A stretch of DNA of 64,000 bases, taken from the NCBI GenBank assembly GCA_963733105.1, contig CAVTCB010000007.1:62001-126000 (forward strand), written 5' to 3'. The DNA comes from JAFAYN01 sp963733105 (lineage in GTDB: Bacteria > Gemmatimonadota > Gemmatimonadetes > Longimicrobiales > Longimicrobiaceae). Below, one piece after another: positions 7,497 to 15,079 of this stretch (position 1 is the first letter of the stretch; each line of letters begins with the position of its first letter). The translations under genes were made by a program, and so were the position numbers. A model generated the notes under the pieces. The model searched no databases, was not told where the DNA came from, and saw nothing but the letters and a program-made list of their open reading frames with translations.

Positions 7497-7792
7497 GGCT
7501 CGCGCGCCTCCAGCAGCCCCAGGGCGTCCAGGACGGCGGCGCCGACGGCGGCCGCGCCGGGGTGCCCGTGCGCGTACAGGAGGTCCGAGTTCTGGAAGAA
7601 GACGGCGAGGAGGACCGGGTCCGCGGCCAGCCGCTCCGCCGCGCCGGCGGGGTGCCGGACGGCGAGCTCCAGCAGCTCCGCCACCTGGGCCTCCACGGCG
7701 TGCTCCAGCGCGGGGGAGGGCTCGGGCGCGGCGGGCCCGAGCGGGTAGGCGAGCTGCCGGACGACGGCGTCCAGGAAGGAGCGCGCGGTCAC
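7493..7792 (-). CDS. Small hypothetical protein
   Basis: A 99-aa acidic helical protein (SFLDAVVRQLAYPLG, ALEHAVEAQVAELLELAV, DLLYAHGHPGAAAVG). The GTG start at 7792 follows the phosphodiesterase stop by 1 nt, and its own stop overlaps the next start by 4 nt, which is strong evidence for expression as part of an operon. No family recognised; no signal peptide or membrane segment. Confidence 0.65.
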   Translation of the reverse strand: MTARSFLDAVVRQLAYPLGPAAPEPSPALEHAVEAQVAELLELAVRHPAGAAERLAADPVLLAVFFQNSDLLYAHGHPGAAAVGAAVLDALGLLEAREP

Positions 7793-7793
7793 G

Positions 7794-9095
7794 TCACCGC
7801 GCCGTGGCGGGGCGCATCCCGATCACGCCGCGGAGCCACCCGGGACGCCCGGCGATCCCCGCGGCCGGGCGCAGCCCCAGCACCTCGGCCATGAAGGGGT
7901 AGATCTCCACGTTCCGGAAGGCGGGGACCCGGGTCCCGGCGGGGATGCCGGGGCCCATGGCGAGGAAGATCCCGTGCATGGAGGGGAGCTCGGGGTCCCA
8001 CCCGTGCGTCCCGCCGGGGGAGCGGGGCATCCGCGCGGCGCGGCTGATCTGCCAGTGCTCGTCCATCACCACCACCAGGTCCCCGGCGCGGGGGTCGGCG
8101 CGGTAGTGGAAGCGCTCGGGGAGCTCGGCGCGGAGGTAGGCGCGCCCGTTCCGGAGGCGGCGGTTGATGGAGTCGCGCAGGACGCGGACGCGCTCGGGCC
8201 CGCCGCTCACGTGCAGGTTGGCGTTGGGGCCGCCGTCGGCCATGCGCACGCCCACGGTGTCGATCAGCGTCTCGAGGGCGACGGCGGTCTGGGGGGTGTA
8301 GGTGGCCATCCCGTGGTCGGACACCAGCACCAGGTACACGCGGTCGCGGACGGGGAGGGCCTGGATGCCGTCCAGGAGCCGCCCCAGCGCGGCGTCCACG
8401 GTGCGGACCGCGGCGGCGGTCTGCGGGGCGTCGGGGCCGTGGGCGTGGCCGGCGTTGTCCACGTCGCTCATGTACAGGGTGACGACGTGCGGCCGGCGCT
8501 CCTCGGGGAGGCGCAGCCAGTGCAGCACCGTGTCCACGCGGGCGGTGATGGGCATGGAGTCCGAGTACTCCTTCCAGAAGGTGGGCCGCACCCCGCCGAT
8601 GGCGGCCTCGGAGCCGGGCCAGAAGAAGGCGGACGCCACCATCCCGGCCTTCTCGGCGGTGACCCAGAGCGGCTCGGCGCGGTACCAGCTGGAGTCCTGC
8701 ACGGCCCGGCGGTTGGAGAGCGAGTACGACTCGCCGCGGGCGGGGTCCCAGAAGCTGTTCGCCACGAGCCCGTGCTGCTCGGCGTACGCCCCGGTGACGA
8801 TGGAGTAGTGGTTGGGGAAGGTCTTGGAGGGGAAGACGGAGACCAGCCCCTCGGCCCGCACGCCGCCCCGCGCCACCCGCGCGAAGGCGGGGGACGGGTA
8901 GCGGTCCAGGTAGTCGTGGCGGAAGCCGTCGAAGGACACCAGGACCAGGTGCGGCCTCCCCCGGACCTCGGGCCGGTTGACCCCGCCGGAGCCCCGGGCG
9001 AGCAGGGCGGGCGAGCCGGTGGCGGGCGCGCCCGCGGGGGCGCACCCGCCCAGGAGGAGCAGGAGGGCGGCGAGCAGGGAGACGGGACGTGTCAT
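7794..9095 (-). CDS. Ectonucleotide pyrophosphatase/phosphodiesterase-type lipoprotein
   Basis: A 433-aa lipoprotein (lipobox LLGGC, Cys18). The alkaline-phosphatase-superfamily NPP core is clear: metal ligand Asp56 in SFDGFRHDY, nucleophile Thr92 in SKTFPNHYS, Asp213/His217 in DVDNAGHAHGP and Asp260-His261 in SDHGM. NPP enzymes hydrolyse nucleotide or lipid phosphodiesters and bind two zinc ions. Exported, so likely a periplasmic or surface phosphodiesterase for nutrient scavenging; the true substrate is not readable. First gene of a three-gene operon. Confidence 0.88.
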   Translation of the reverse strand: MTRPVSLLAALLLLLGGCAPAGAPATGSPALLARGSGGVNRPEVRGRPHLVLVSFDGFRHDYLDRYPSPAFARVARGGVRAEGLVSVFPSKTFPNHYSIVTGAYAEQHGLVANSFWDPARGESYSLSNRRAVQDSSWYRAEPLWVTAEKAGMVASAFFWPGSEAAIGGVRPTFWKEYSDSMPITARVDTVLHWLRLPEERRPHVVTLYMSDVDNAGHAHGPDAPQTAAAVRTVDAALGRLLDGIQALPVRDRVYLVLVSDHGMATYTPQTAVALETLIDTVGVRMADGGPNANLHVSGGPERVRVLRDSINRRLRNGRAYLRAELPERFHYRADPRAGDLVVVMDEHWQISRAARMPRSPGGTHGWDPELPSMHGIFLAMGPGIPAGTRVPAFRNVEIYPFMAEVLGLRPAAGIAGRPGWLRGVIGMRPATAR

Positions 9096-9126
9096 CGGTT
9101 CTCCAGAGTCGGTTCGTTCTCTCTCT

Positions 9127-9591
9127 TCAGCGCGCGATGGGCGCCGCGGCGGCCCCGCAGAGCCGGACCAGGTCGGCGGGGGCCAGCTCGATCTCCAGCC
9201 CCCGCCGCCCCGCGCTGACGTACACGGTGTCCAGCCCGAGGGCGCTCCGGTCCACCACGGTGCGGAGCCGCTTCCGCTGCCCCAGCGGGCTGATCCCGCC
9301 CGCGACGTACCCGGTGGCGCGCTCCGCGTCGGCCACGCCGGCCATGGCCGCGCGCTTCCCCCCCGCCGCCGCCGCGAGCGCCTTGAGGTCCAGCGACTTC
9401 GCGACCGGCACCAGCGCCACGGTGAGCCTGCCGTCCACGGCGGCCACCAGCGTCTTGAGCACGCGCGCCGGGTCGACGCCCAGCTTCTCCGCCGCTTCCA
9501 TGCCGTAGGAGGCGGACGTGGGGTCGTGCGGGTACTCGTGCAGGGCGAACGCGATCCCCGCCCTCTGCGCGGCGACGACGGCCGGTGTCAT
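9127..9591 (-). CDS. ybaK: Cys-tRNA(Pro)/Cys-tRNA(Cys) deacylase YbaK
   Basis: A 154-aa protein of the YbaK/EbsC family, a single-domain trans-editing factor that hydrolyses Cys-tRNA(Pro). Family signatures: the N-terminal TPAVVAAQRAGIAFALHEYPHD, GVDPARVLKTLV, Lys65 in VPVAKSLDLKALA, YVAGGISPLGQRKRL and the C-terminal GLEIELAPADLVRL. Length is normal. The 335 bp upstream hold GC-rich repeats and structured repeat copy 2 before the divergent aldo/keto reductase. Confidence 0.93.
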   Translation of the reverse strand: MTPAVVAAQRAGIAFALHEYPHDPTSASYGMEAAEKLGVDPARVLKTLVAAVDGRLTVALVPVAKSLDLKALAAAAGGKRAAMAGVADAERATGYVAGGISPLGQRKRLRTVVDRSALGLDTVYVSAGRRGLEIELAPADLVRLCGAAAAPIAR

Positions 9592-9636
9592 GCTGGGGAG
9601 AATAGCCGCGGGCCCGACGGTCCGGCAAATGCGGCA

Positions 9637-9737
9637 CCCCCCACCCCCGGCCCCTCCCCCACAAGGGGGGAGGGGAGCACGACAACGGCGCCCCCCACCC
9701 CCGGCCCCTCCCCCGCAAGCGGGAGAGGGGAGAACTA
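9637..9737 (+). repeat. Two tandem GC-rich hairpin repeats
   Basis: Two near-identical units (9637-9680 and 9691-9737), each CCCCCCACCCCCGGCCCC-type with a stem CTCCCCC/GGGGGAG. The same unit occurs at 29396, 38997 and 52527, always beside the structured repeat. Confidence 0.8.
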
Positions 9738-9762
9738 CACAACGGGACGAGGGAGAGCCGCC

Positions 9763-9888
9763 GCGTGAGGGATTCGCGCCCGGAGGGCCGAGACCCGGGG
9801 CTGTTTCCGGGGCTCGGCGGAGTTAGGCACGGTCGTATCGTGCCTTACTCCGCGCGAAGCCCGGCCCCCCGCCTGCGGGGGGACACGC
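9763..9888 (+). repeat. Structured intergenic repeat, copy 2 (variant subfamily)
   Basis: A 126-bp core from GCGTG to CACGC. This variant has the outer apical stem reversed to CGGAGT...ACTCCG and inner stem AGGCACG/CGTGCCT, so pairing is kept while the sequence differs from copy 1. The only copy lying between divergent genes. Confidence 0.85.
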
Positions 9889-9926
9889 CCGAACCATGCT
9901 GTTCAAAAACAACGGAGACGAAGACG

Positions 9927-10919
9927 ATGCGGAAACGGAAGCTGGGAAGCCAGGGCCTGGAGGTGTCGCAGATGGGGCTGGGCTGCATGGGGATGAGCGA
10001 CTTCTACGGCCCCCGCAGCGAGTCGGAGTCCATCGCCACCATCCACCGCGCCCTGGAGATGGGGATCGACTTCCTGGACACGGCCGACATGTACGGCCCC
10101 TTCACCAACGAGGAGCTGGTGGGCCGTGCGGTGCGCGACCGCCGCGACCGGCGCGACGCTCGCCACCAAGTTCGGGAACGTGCGGAGCGAGCGGGGGGAG
10201 TTCCTGGGGATCCGGGGCGACCCGGACTACGTGCGGGAGGCGTGCGACGCCTCGCTCCGGCGCCTGGGGGTGGACACGATCGACCTGTACTACCAGCACC
10301 GGGTGGACCCGCAGGTGCCCATCGAGGAGACGGTGGGGGCCATGGCGGAGCTGGTGAGCGCGGGGAAGGTGCGCTTCCTGGGGCTCAGCGAGGCCGCGCC
10401 CGGAGACGATCCGGCGCGCCCACGCGGTGCACCCGATCACGGCGCTCCAGACGGAGTGGTCGCTCTGGACGCGCGACGTGGAGGAGAACGGGGTGCTGGA
10501 CGCCGTGCGCGAGCTGGGGATCGGCTTCGTGGCCTACTCGCCGCTGGGGCGCGGCTTCCTGACGGGGCGCTTCCGGAGCTTCGAGGACCTCCCGGAGGAC
10601 GACTACCGCCGCGTCAACCCGCGCTTCCAGGGGGAGAACTTCGCCGAGGAACCTGGAGCTGGTGCGCCGGGTGGAGGAGATGGCGGCGGAGAAGGGCGCC
10701 ACCCCGTCGCAGCTGGCGCTGGCCTGGGTGCTGGCGCAGGGGGAGGACGTGGTCCCCATCCCCGGGACCAAGCAGGTACGGTACCTGGAGCAGAACGCGG
10801 CCGCGGCGGAGGTGGAGCTGACGCCGGACGACCTGCGGCGCATGGAGGAGGCGTTCCCGGTGGGCGCGGCGTCGGGGACGCGCTACCCGGAGGCGGGGCT
10901 GCGCTCGGTGAACCGCTAG
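9927..10919 (+). pseudogene. Aldo/keto reductase broken by three +1 shifts
   Basis: A complete AKR coding sequence (KLGSQGLEVSQMGLGCMGMS; Asp and Tyr in DFLDTADMYGP; RPVDPQVP-like YYQHRVDPQVPIEE; VPIPGTKQVRYLEQN near the C-terminus) that resembles the YakC-type NADPH reductases. It changes frame near 10140, near 10400 and near 10640. Each shift is repaired by removing one base from a GG or CCCG run, after which about 330 residues align as a normal family member. Either a young pseudogene or sequencing/assembly error. ATG at 9927 follows a GGAGACGAAGACG stretch. Confidence 0.85.
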
Positions 10920-11179
10920 TTGTCGAAGCTGTTGGTGACCACGGTGCTCTGCACGATCTTGCCGTTGCGCACCAGGGCGTAGCCGGTCTGCTTCCCCAGC
11001 TTCTTCCAGGTGTTGGAGGGGTTCGCGAAGGCCCACACCTCGTCCCCCTCCTGCGCCTGGTCCTTGAGCTTCTTCCACGCCATGCGGATGCGGAGCGCCG
11101 CCATCTCGGACAGGTTGCGGTGCTCGGAGGTGGGAGCGTTCCCGGCCTTCTGCGTGAGCCAATCGAGGGGGATCTTCAT
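10916..11179 (-). CDS. Small hypothetical protein
   Basis: An 87-aa protein (MKIPLDWLTQKAGN...), with an N-terminal helix and a C-terminal beta region (DEVWAFANPSNTWKKLGKQ, GYALVRNGKIVQSTVVTN). It overlaps the end of the convergent aldo/keto reductase by 4 nt. Moderate composition and an intact frame argue it is real, but I recognise no family and the start lacks a strong SD. Confidence 0.55.
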   Translation of the reverse strand: MKIPLDWLTQKAGNAPTSEHRNLSEMAALRIRMAWKKLKDQAQEGDEVWAFANPSNTWKKLGKQTGYALVRNGKIVQSTVVTNSFDN

Positions 11180-11262
11180 GCTGGGATCTTTCGGGTAGGG
11201 GTCGTTGCGGGGGCGCCGGAACTTAACACCGCCACCGGCGGCGGACCAACGTGGCGGGCCGG

Positions 11263-11733
11263 TCACTCCCCCAGCAGCTCCTCCAGGCGGTCGATCAGCC
11301 CGGCCTGGGCGGCGTTGAGCTTCTCCCGCGCCTCCGACGGCGCGAACCAGGCGCAGCGGTCCACCTCGGGGAAGGTGAGCCACCGCCCGGAGCCGCGCGG
11401 CCACTCCGTGCGCATCACGTTGCTGACGACTGCGGACGGGTCGGCGTCGCCCTCCCATGCCCAGGCGTGCACGGTCTTCCCCGCCTTCTGGCGGACGCTC
11501 CCCAGGGGGAGGAAGGGCTCCGCGGGCGCGATCCCGGTCTCCTCCCGGAACTCGCGGCGGGCGGCGGCGAGCGGGTCCTCGCCCTCCTCCACCAGCCCCT
11601 TGGGGATGGTCCACGCGCCCGCGTCCCGCCCGGCCCAGAAGGGGCCGCCGGGGTGGGCCAGGAACACCTCCAGCCCGCCGCCGCTCCTCCGGAACAGGAG
11701 CATCCCCGCGCTCACGTTCGCACGCTTCGCCAT
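11263..11733 (-). CDS. NUDIX hydrolase
   Basis: A 156-aa protein with the full Nudix box GLVEEGEDPLAAARREFREETGI (G-x5-E-x7-REUxEExGU), preceded by AWTIPKG. The N-terminus SAGMLLFRR and the LTFPEVDRCAWFAPSEAREKL tail match the ADP-ribose/NTP-type and bis(5'-nucleosyl)-tetraphosphatase-like DNA-mismatch-associated group (family often called NTP pyrophosphohydrolase). Hydrolyses a nucleoside diphosphate linked to another moiety; exact substrate unknown. Divergent from the outer-membrane protein gene. Confidence 0.88.
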   Translation of the reverse strand: MAKRANVSAGMLLFRRSGGGLEVFLAHPGGPFWAGRDAGAWTIPKGLVEEGEDPLAAARREFREETGIAPAEPFLPLGSVRQKAGKTVHAWAWEGDADPSAVVSNVMRTEWPRGSGRWLTFPEVDRCAWFAPSEAREKLNAAQAGLIDRLEELLGE

Positions 11734-11834
11734 GCCGGCGCCCGGAGCGAATCCCGGGCCGCGAAACCCGCCGCGCCCCCGCGCCGTACGGCCGGCTGCA
11801 CACCGGCCGCACCCCCAACGGAGGCTCGCCCCTG

Positions 11835-14015
11835 ATGAAGCTCGTCCTCGCCGCGGCTCTGCTCGCGCTGCAGGCCTCGCCGGCCCTCGCCCAGTCTCCC
11901 GCCGCGCCCGCGCCCGCCGACGCCTACCTGGACCCCGGCGCCCGCGTGCTGGTGGAGGAGGCCCGCGGTCGCCGCGCGCGCGTGGAGCGGCGCATCGACG
12001 GCTACCGCACCCTCGCCCGCGAGCGGGTGTACGCCGGGCTCCGCACCCTGGGCCGCAACCGCACCCTGTACAGCCAGGAGGTGGCCGCGCGGGTGAGCTG
12101 GCGGCGCGACGGGGACGGGCTCGTGGAGGCGCTCGGCGGGCGGGAGGCGGTGCCGGTGGCGAAGCGCGGCGTGTCGCTCCCCGAGGACCTGCGCACGGAC
12201 CTCCCCGACCTCGCCTTCGACCCCGACGAGCTGCACCTCTCCCCGCTGATGGGGCTGGGGATCGGGTCGGACGGCGACAGCGCGTCGCTGGTGGACCCGC
12301 TCCGCCCCGGGAGCGAGGCCCACTACCGCTTCCGCTCCGGCGACGTCACCTCGGTTCGCCTCCCCGACGGCACCACGCTGCGCATCCGGGAGCTGGAGGT
12401 GATCCCCCGGCGCAGCGACTGGCGGCTGGTGCGCGGCTCCCTGTGGATCGACTCGGAGAGCCACGGCGTGGTGCGCAGCGTGTTCCGCCTGGCGCGCCCC
12501 TTCGAGCTGGCCCGCGACCAGCCCGAGGACTACGAGGAGATCCCCCGCGCCATGCGGGCGGTGATGGGGCCGGTGCGCGCCGACGTGGAGTGGGTGACGG
12601 TGGAGTACGCCCTGTGGGACGGGCGCTGGTGGCTCCCGCGGCTGATCTCCACCGAGGTGGGGATGGAGATGGGGGTGATGGGGAAGGTCCCCGCCCGCTT
12701 CGAGCGCAGCTACTCCGCCTACGAGGTGGACGCCACCCCGGAGGAGCGCGTGAGCGTGCTCCCCGCGGCCGAGCTGCTGCGGACCGCGCGCGCGGACAGC
12801 GGCGCGAGGGAGTGCCCCGCGCGCGAGGGGCGGGTGTGCCGGTGCGACCGGGGCCGCTGCCGCTACTGGGAGGTGCGCGTCCCCGCGGACACGGCCGCGC
12901 TCCTGGCGAGCGCCGACCTCCCCCCCTCGCTGGCCGACGGGGGGGAGAAGCTGATCACCGGCGAGGAGCTGGAGGAGCTGGCCCGCGTGCTGGACCCCGG
13001 CCTGGGGGGGCTGGGCGACTTCCGCCCGGAGGTGCGCTTCCGCGTGGGCGGGCCGGACCTGGTCCGCTACGACCGGGTGGAGGGGCTCTCCCTGGGCGCG
13101 CGCGCCGACGCGGCGCTGGGGCCGCTCTCGGCGGACGCGACGGTGCGCGTGGGGACGGCGGACCGCGAGCCCGCGGCGGAGCTGGGGGTGGAGCGGAGGA
13201 CGGCGTCGGGGCTCCACCGCCTGGCGGGGTACCGGCGGCTGGCGCCCTTCGACCCCTCCATGCGCGCCCTGGACCCGGGGAGCTCGCTGGCCGCGCTCCT
13301 GCTGGGGCGCGACGAGGCCGAGTACCTCCGCGCCACCGGGGTGGAGCTGACCGGGCGCCCCGCGCGCGCCGGGCGGTGGGAGTGGGGGTGGCGCCTCTTC
13401 GCCGAGCACCAGCACCCGGTGGCGCGCGAGACCGGGATCTCGCTGGCGCGCGCCTGGAGCGAGGCCCCGGTCTTCCCGGAGGTCCGCCCGGCGGACCGCG
13501 CCGACCAGGCGGGCGCCTCGCTGGCGGTGCGCACGGGGCGGGAGACGCCGGGCGGCTTCCGCTGGGACGCCGGCGCGGCGGTGGACGCCTCCGCGGGGAC
13601 GTTCCGCTTCGCCCGCCCGTCCGTCTCCGCGGGGGCGGGGGCGCCGCTCCCCTGGGGGCTGGTGGGGGCGGTGCAGGCGGCGGCGGGGACCACGGCGGGC
13701 GAGCTCCCCGTGCAGGGGCTATGGTACCTGGGCGGGCCGGGGAGCGTGCGGGGGTACCGGACCGCTGCCGCCGCGGGCGAGGCGTTCTGGAGCGGGCGCG
13801 CCGAGGTGGCGAGCGCCTTCCCGGCGGCCCGGGTGGGGGTGTTCGCGGACGCGGGGTGGACGGGGGAGCGGGGCGCCTTCCGGGCGGACCCCACCCTCCT
13901 CTCGGCCGGGGTGGGCGCCGGGCTCCTGGACGGGCTGGTCCGCCTGGACCTGGCGCGGGCGCTCCGCGGCGACCGGGGGTGGCGCGCGGACCTGTACCTG
14001 AACGGCGCGCTGTAG
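11835..14015 (+). CDS. Exported outer-membrane barrel protein, TpsB/BamA-like C-terminus
   Basis: A 726-aa protein with a signal peptide (residues 1-20, ALAQ). The N-terminal half resembles exported Bacteroidota/Gemmatimonadota proteins with a lipoprotein-carrier-like fold (LDPGARVLVEEAR, WRLVRGSLWIDSESHGVVRSVFRLARP). A Cys-rich insertion follows (CPAREGRVCRCDRGRCRYW). The C-terminal third is a beta-barrel with the Omp85/TpsB signature GGPGSVRGY (about residue 630), where lid-lock residues VRGY contact the barrel. ATG at 11835 has GGAGG 11 nt upstream. Role (surface assembly or secretion) inferred, not proven. Confidence 0.8.
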   Translation: MKLVLAAALLALQASPALAQSPAAPAPADAYLDPGARVLVEEARGRRARVERRIDGYRTLARERVYAGLRTLGRNRTLYSQEVAARVSWRRDGDGLVEALGGREAVPVAKRGVSLPEDLRTDLPDLAFDPDELHLSPLMGLGIGSDGDSASLVDPLRPGSEAHYRFRSGDVTSVRLPDGTTLRIRELEVIPRRSDWRLVRGSLWIDSESHGVVRSVFRLARPFELARDQPEDYEEIPRAMRAVMGPVRADVEWVTVEYALWDGRWWLPRLISTEVGMEMGVMGKVPARFERSYSAYEVDATPEERVSVLPAAELLRTARADSGARECPAREGRVCRCDRGRCRYWEVRVPADTAALLASADLPPSLADGGEKLITGEELEELARVLDPGLGGLGDFRPEVRFRVGGPDLVRYDRVEGLSLGARADAALGPLSADATVRVGTADREPAAELGVERRTASGLHRLAGYRRLAPFDPSMRALDPGSSLAALLLGRDEAEYLRATGVELTGRPARAGRWEWGWRLFAEHQHPVARETGISLARAWSEAPVFPEVRPADRADQAGASLAVRTGRETPGGFRWDAGAAVDASAGTFRFARPSVSAGAGAPLPWGLVGAVQAAAGTTAGELPVQGLWYLGGPGSVRGYRTAAAAGEAFWSGRAEVASAFPAARVGVFADAGWTGERGAFRADPTLLSAGVGAGLLDGLVRLDLARALRGDRGWRADLYLNGAL

Positions 14016-14024
14016 GCGCCGGAC

Positions 14025-14053
14025 TTGACACCCCGCCAAACCGCAACTATCCT
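14025..14053 (+). promoter_or_regulatory. Promoter of the Rrf2 gene
   Basis: TTGACA (14025-14030), 17 bp, TATCCT (14048-14053): near-consensus sigma-70 type. The -10 lies inside the first inverted repeat (14043-14059), so the regulator probably represses itself. Confidence 0.8.
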
Positions 14054-14059
14054 GGTTGC
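14043..14059 (+). promoter_or_regulatory. Rrf2 operator, site A
   Basis: GCAAC-N7-GTTGC, a perfect inverted repeat covering the -10 box. The same half-sites with the same 7-bp spacer recur at 14594 and 15033. Confidence 0.65.
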
Positions 14060-14082
14060 AGTTCGCGAACCCGGGAGGACGG

Positions 14083-14553
14083 ATGTCGAGCATGAGCAGC
14101 CGGGTGGCCGTCGCCGTGCACGTGCTGGCGATCCTCACCTGGCGCAGGGGCGAGCCGGTCAGCTCGCAGCAGATCGCGCGGAGCGTCAACACCAACCCCG
14201 TGGTGGTGCGCCGCATCGTCGGCGCGCTCCGCCGGACGGGGCTGGTGGAGGTGCAGCCGGGCGCGGCGGGCGGCGCCCGGCTGGCGCGCGAGCCGGAGGA
14301 GATCACCCTCCTGGACGTGTACCGCTCGGTGGAGACGGCGGACGAGCTGTTCGCCCTGCACTCGCAGCCCCCGTGCAGGGAGTGCGACGTGGGCGCGAAC
14401 ATCCAGGCCGCGCTGACGGAGGTGTTCGACGACGCGAGGGCGGCCATGGAGGCGGTCCTCGGCCGGGTGACCATGGAGGACGTGTGGCGCTCGGTGTGCG
14501 GGCGGATGGGCCGGACCGGGCCGTGCGGCGAGGAGGCGCGCCGCCGGGCGTAG
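14083..14553 (+). CDS. Rrf2-family transcription regulator
   Basis: A 156-aa protein. Winged helix at residues 5-65 (SSRVAVAVHVLAILTW, SSQQIARSVNTNPVVVRRIVGALRRTGLV, GGARLAREPEEITLLDVYRSVE) typical of Rrf2. Cys98-x2-Cys101 sits where iron-sulfur members have three ligands, but the third is not in place; Cys139 and Cys148 are near the C-terminus. A thiol or atypical cluster sensor is therefore possible. ATG at 14083 is preferred over the upstream TTG because GGGAGG lies about 5 nt before it. It heads a cluster with a CarboxypepD protein and an Old Yellow Enzyme that share its operator. Confidence 0.9.
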   Translation: MSSMSSRVAVAVHVLAILTWRRGEPVSSQQIARSVNTNPVVVRRIVGALRRTGLVEVQPGAAGGARLAREPEEITLLDVYRSVETADELFALHSQPPCRECDVGANIQAALTEVFDDARAAMEAVLGRVTMEDVWRSVCGRMGRTGPCGEEARRRA

Positions 14554-14593
14554 CGGGTTCCGGAGGGTGCCCGCCGCGCGGCCATCTGTAACC

Positions 14594-14610
14594 GCAACGG
14601 GCACGGTTCC
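14594..14610 (+). promoter_or_regulatory. Rrf2 operator, site B
   Basis: GCAAC-N7-GTTCC, 18 bp upstream of the CarboxypepD-like gene. One mismatch in the right half-site compared with site A. Confidence 0.5.
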
Positions 14611-14628
14611 TTTTCAGCGGAGGGGGAG

Positions 14629-14991
14629 ATGGAGACCCGAAGACTCGGCCGCCGGCGCGGGGCGGCGCTCCGCGCGGTGCTCCCGGCGCTCCTGGCGCTG
14701 GGGCTCGGCGGGGCCGCCCCGGAGCCGGGACGGATCGTGGGGCGGGTGACGGACCGGGCGGGGAACCCGCTGGCAGGCGCGGCGGTGACGGCGGCGCCGG
14801 CCGGCGCCCCGGACGCTGCGCGGAGCACCCGCAGCGGGGAGACCGGGGGCTTCGAGTTCGCCGGTCTCCCGCCGGGGAGCTACCGGGTGGCGGCGGCGCG
14901 GCCGGGGTACGCCCCGGCCGAGCAGGCGGTGGCGCTGGAGTCCGGGGAGCGGCGGGGGCTGACCTTCCGGCTCCGCGAGGCGCGCAGGTAG
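14629..14991 (+). CDS. Exported carboxypeptidase-regulatory-like domain protein
   Basis: A 120-aa protein. Twin-Arg-rich N-terminus and hydrophobic segment (ALRAVLPALLALGLGG) as signal, then one CarboxypepD-reg/PEGA-like beta-sandwich (IVGRVTDRAGNPLAGAAV, GGFEFAGLPPGSYRVAAARPGY, LTFRLRE). Such single domains occur on surface proteins and may bind ligands or anchor. GGAGGGGGAG precedes the ATG. It lies between the Rrf2 regulator and the Old Yellow Enzyme, both linked to it by the GCAAC-N7-GTTNC motif; a role in the response is unclear. Confidence 0.75.
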   Translation: METRRLGRRRGAALRAVLPALLALGLGGAAPEPGRIVGRVTDRAGNPLAGAAVTAAPAGAPDAARSTRSGETGGFEFAGLPPGSYRVAAARPGYAPAEQAVALESGERRGLTFRLREARR

Positions 14992-15032
14992 AGCGGGCGG
15001 GTCCGCCGCGGCGGACCCGTGCGCACCAAATT

Positions 15033-15049
15033 GCAACCGAAGCAGTTAC
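15033..15049 (+). promoter_or_regulatory. Rrf2 operator, site C
   Basis: GCAAC-N7-GTTAC, 30 bp upstream of the Old Yellow Enzyme start. Same half-site and spacer as sites A and B. Confidence 0.55.
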
Positions 15050-15079
15050 ACAAATCGGCACACGACCATGGAGAGGACG

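Noticed and set aside
9637..9900. Repeats as CRISPR, integron attC sites or IS ends
   Set aside because: No transposase, integrase or spacer pattern; the copies are dispersed intergenic hairpin elements with conserved size.
10130..10660. Programmed ribosomal frameshifting in the aldo/keto reductase
   Set aside because: Three shifts in the same direction without slippery sites or downstream structure shared by them; not known for this family.
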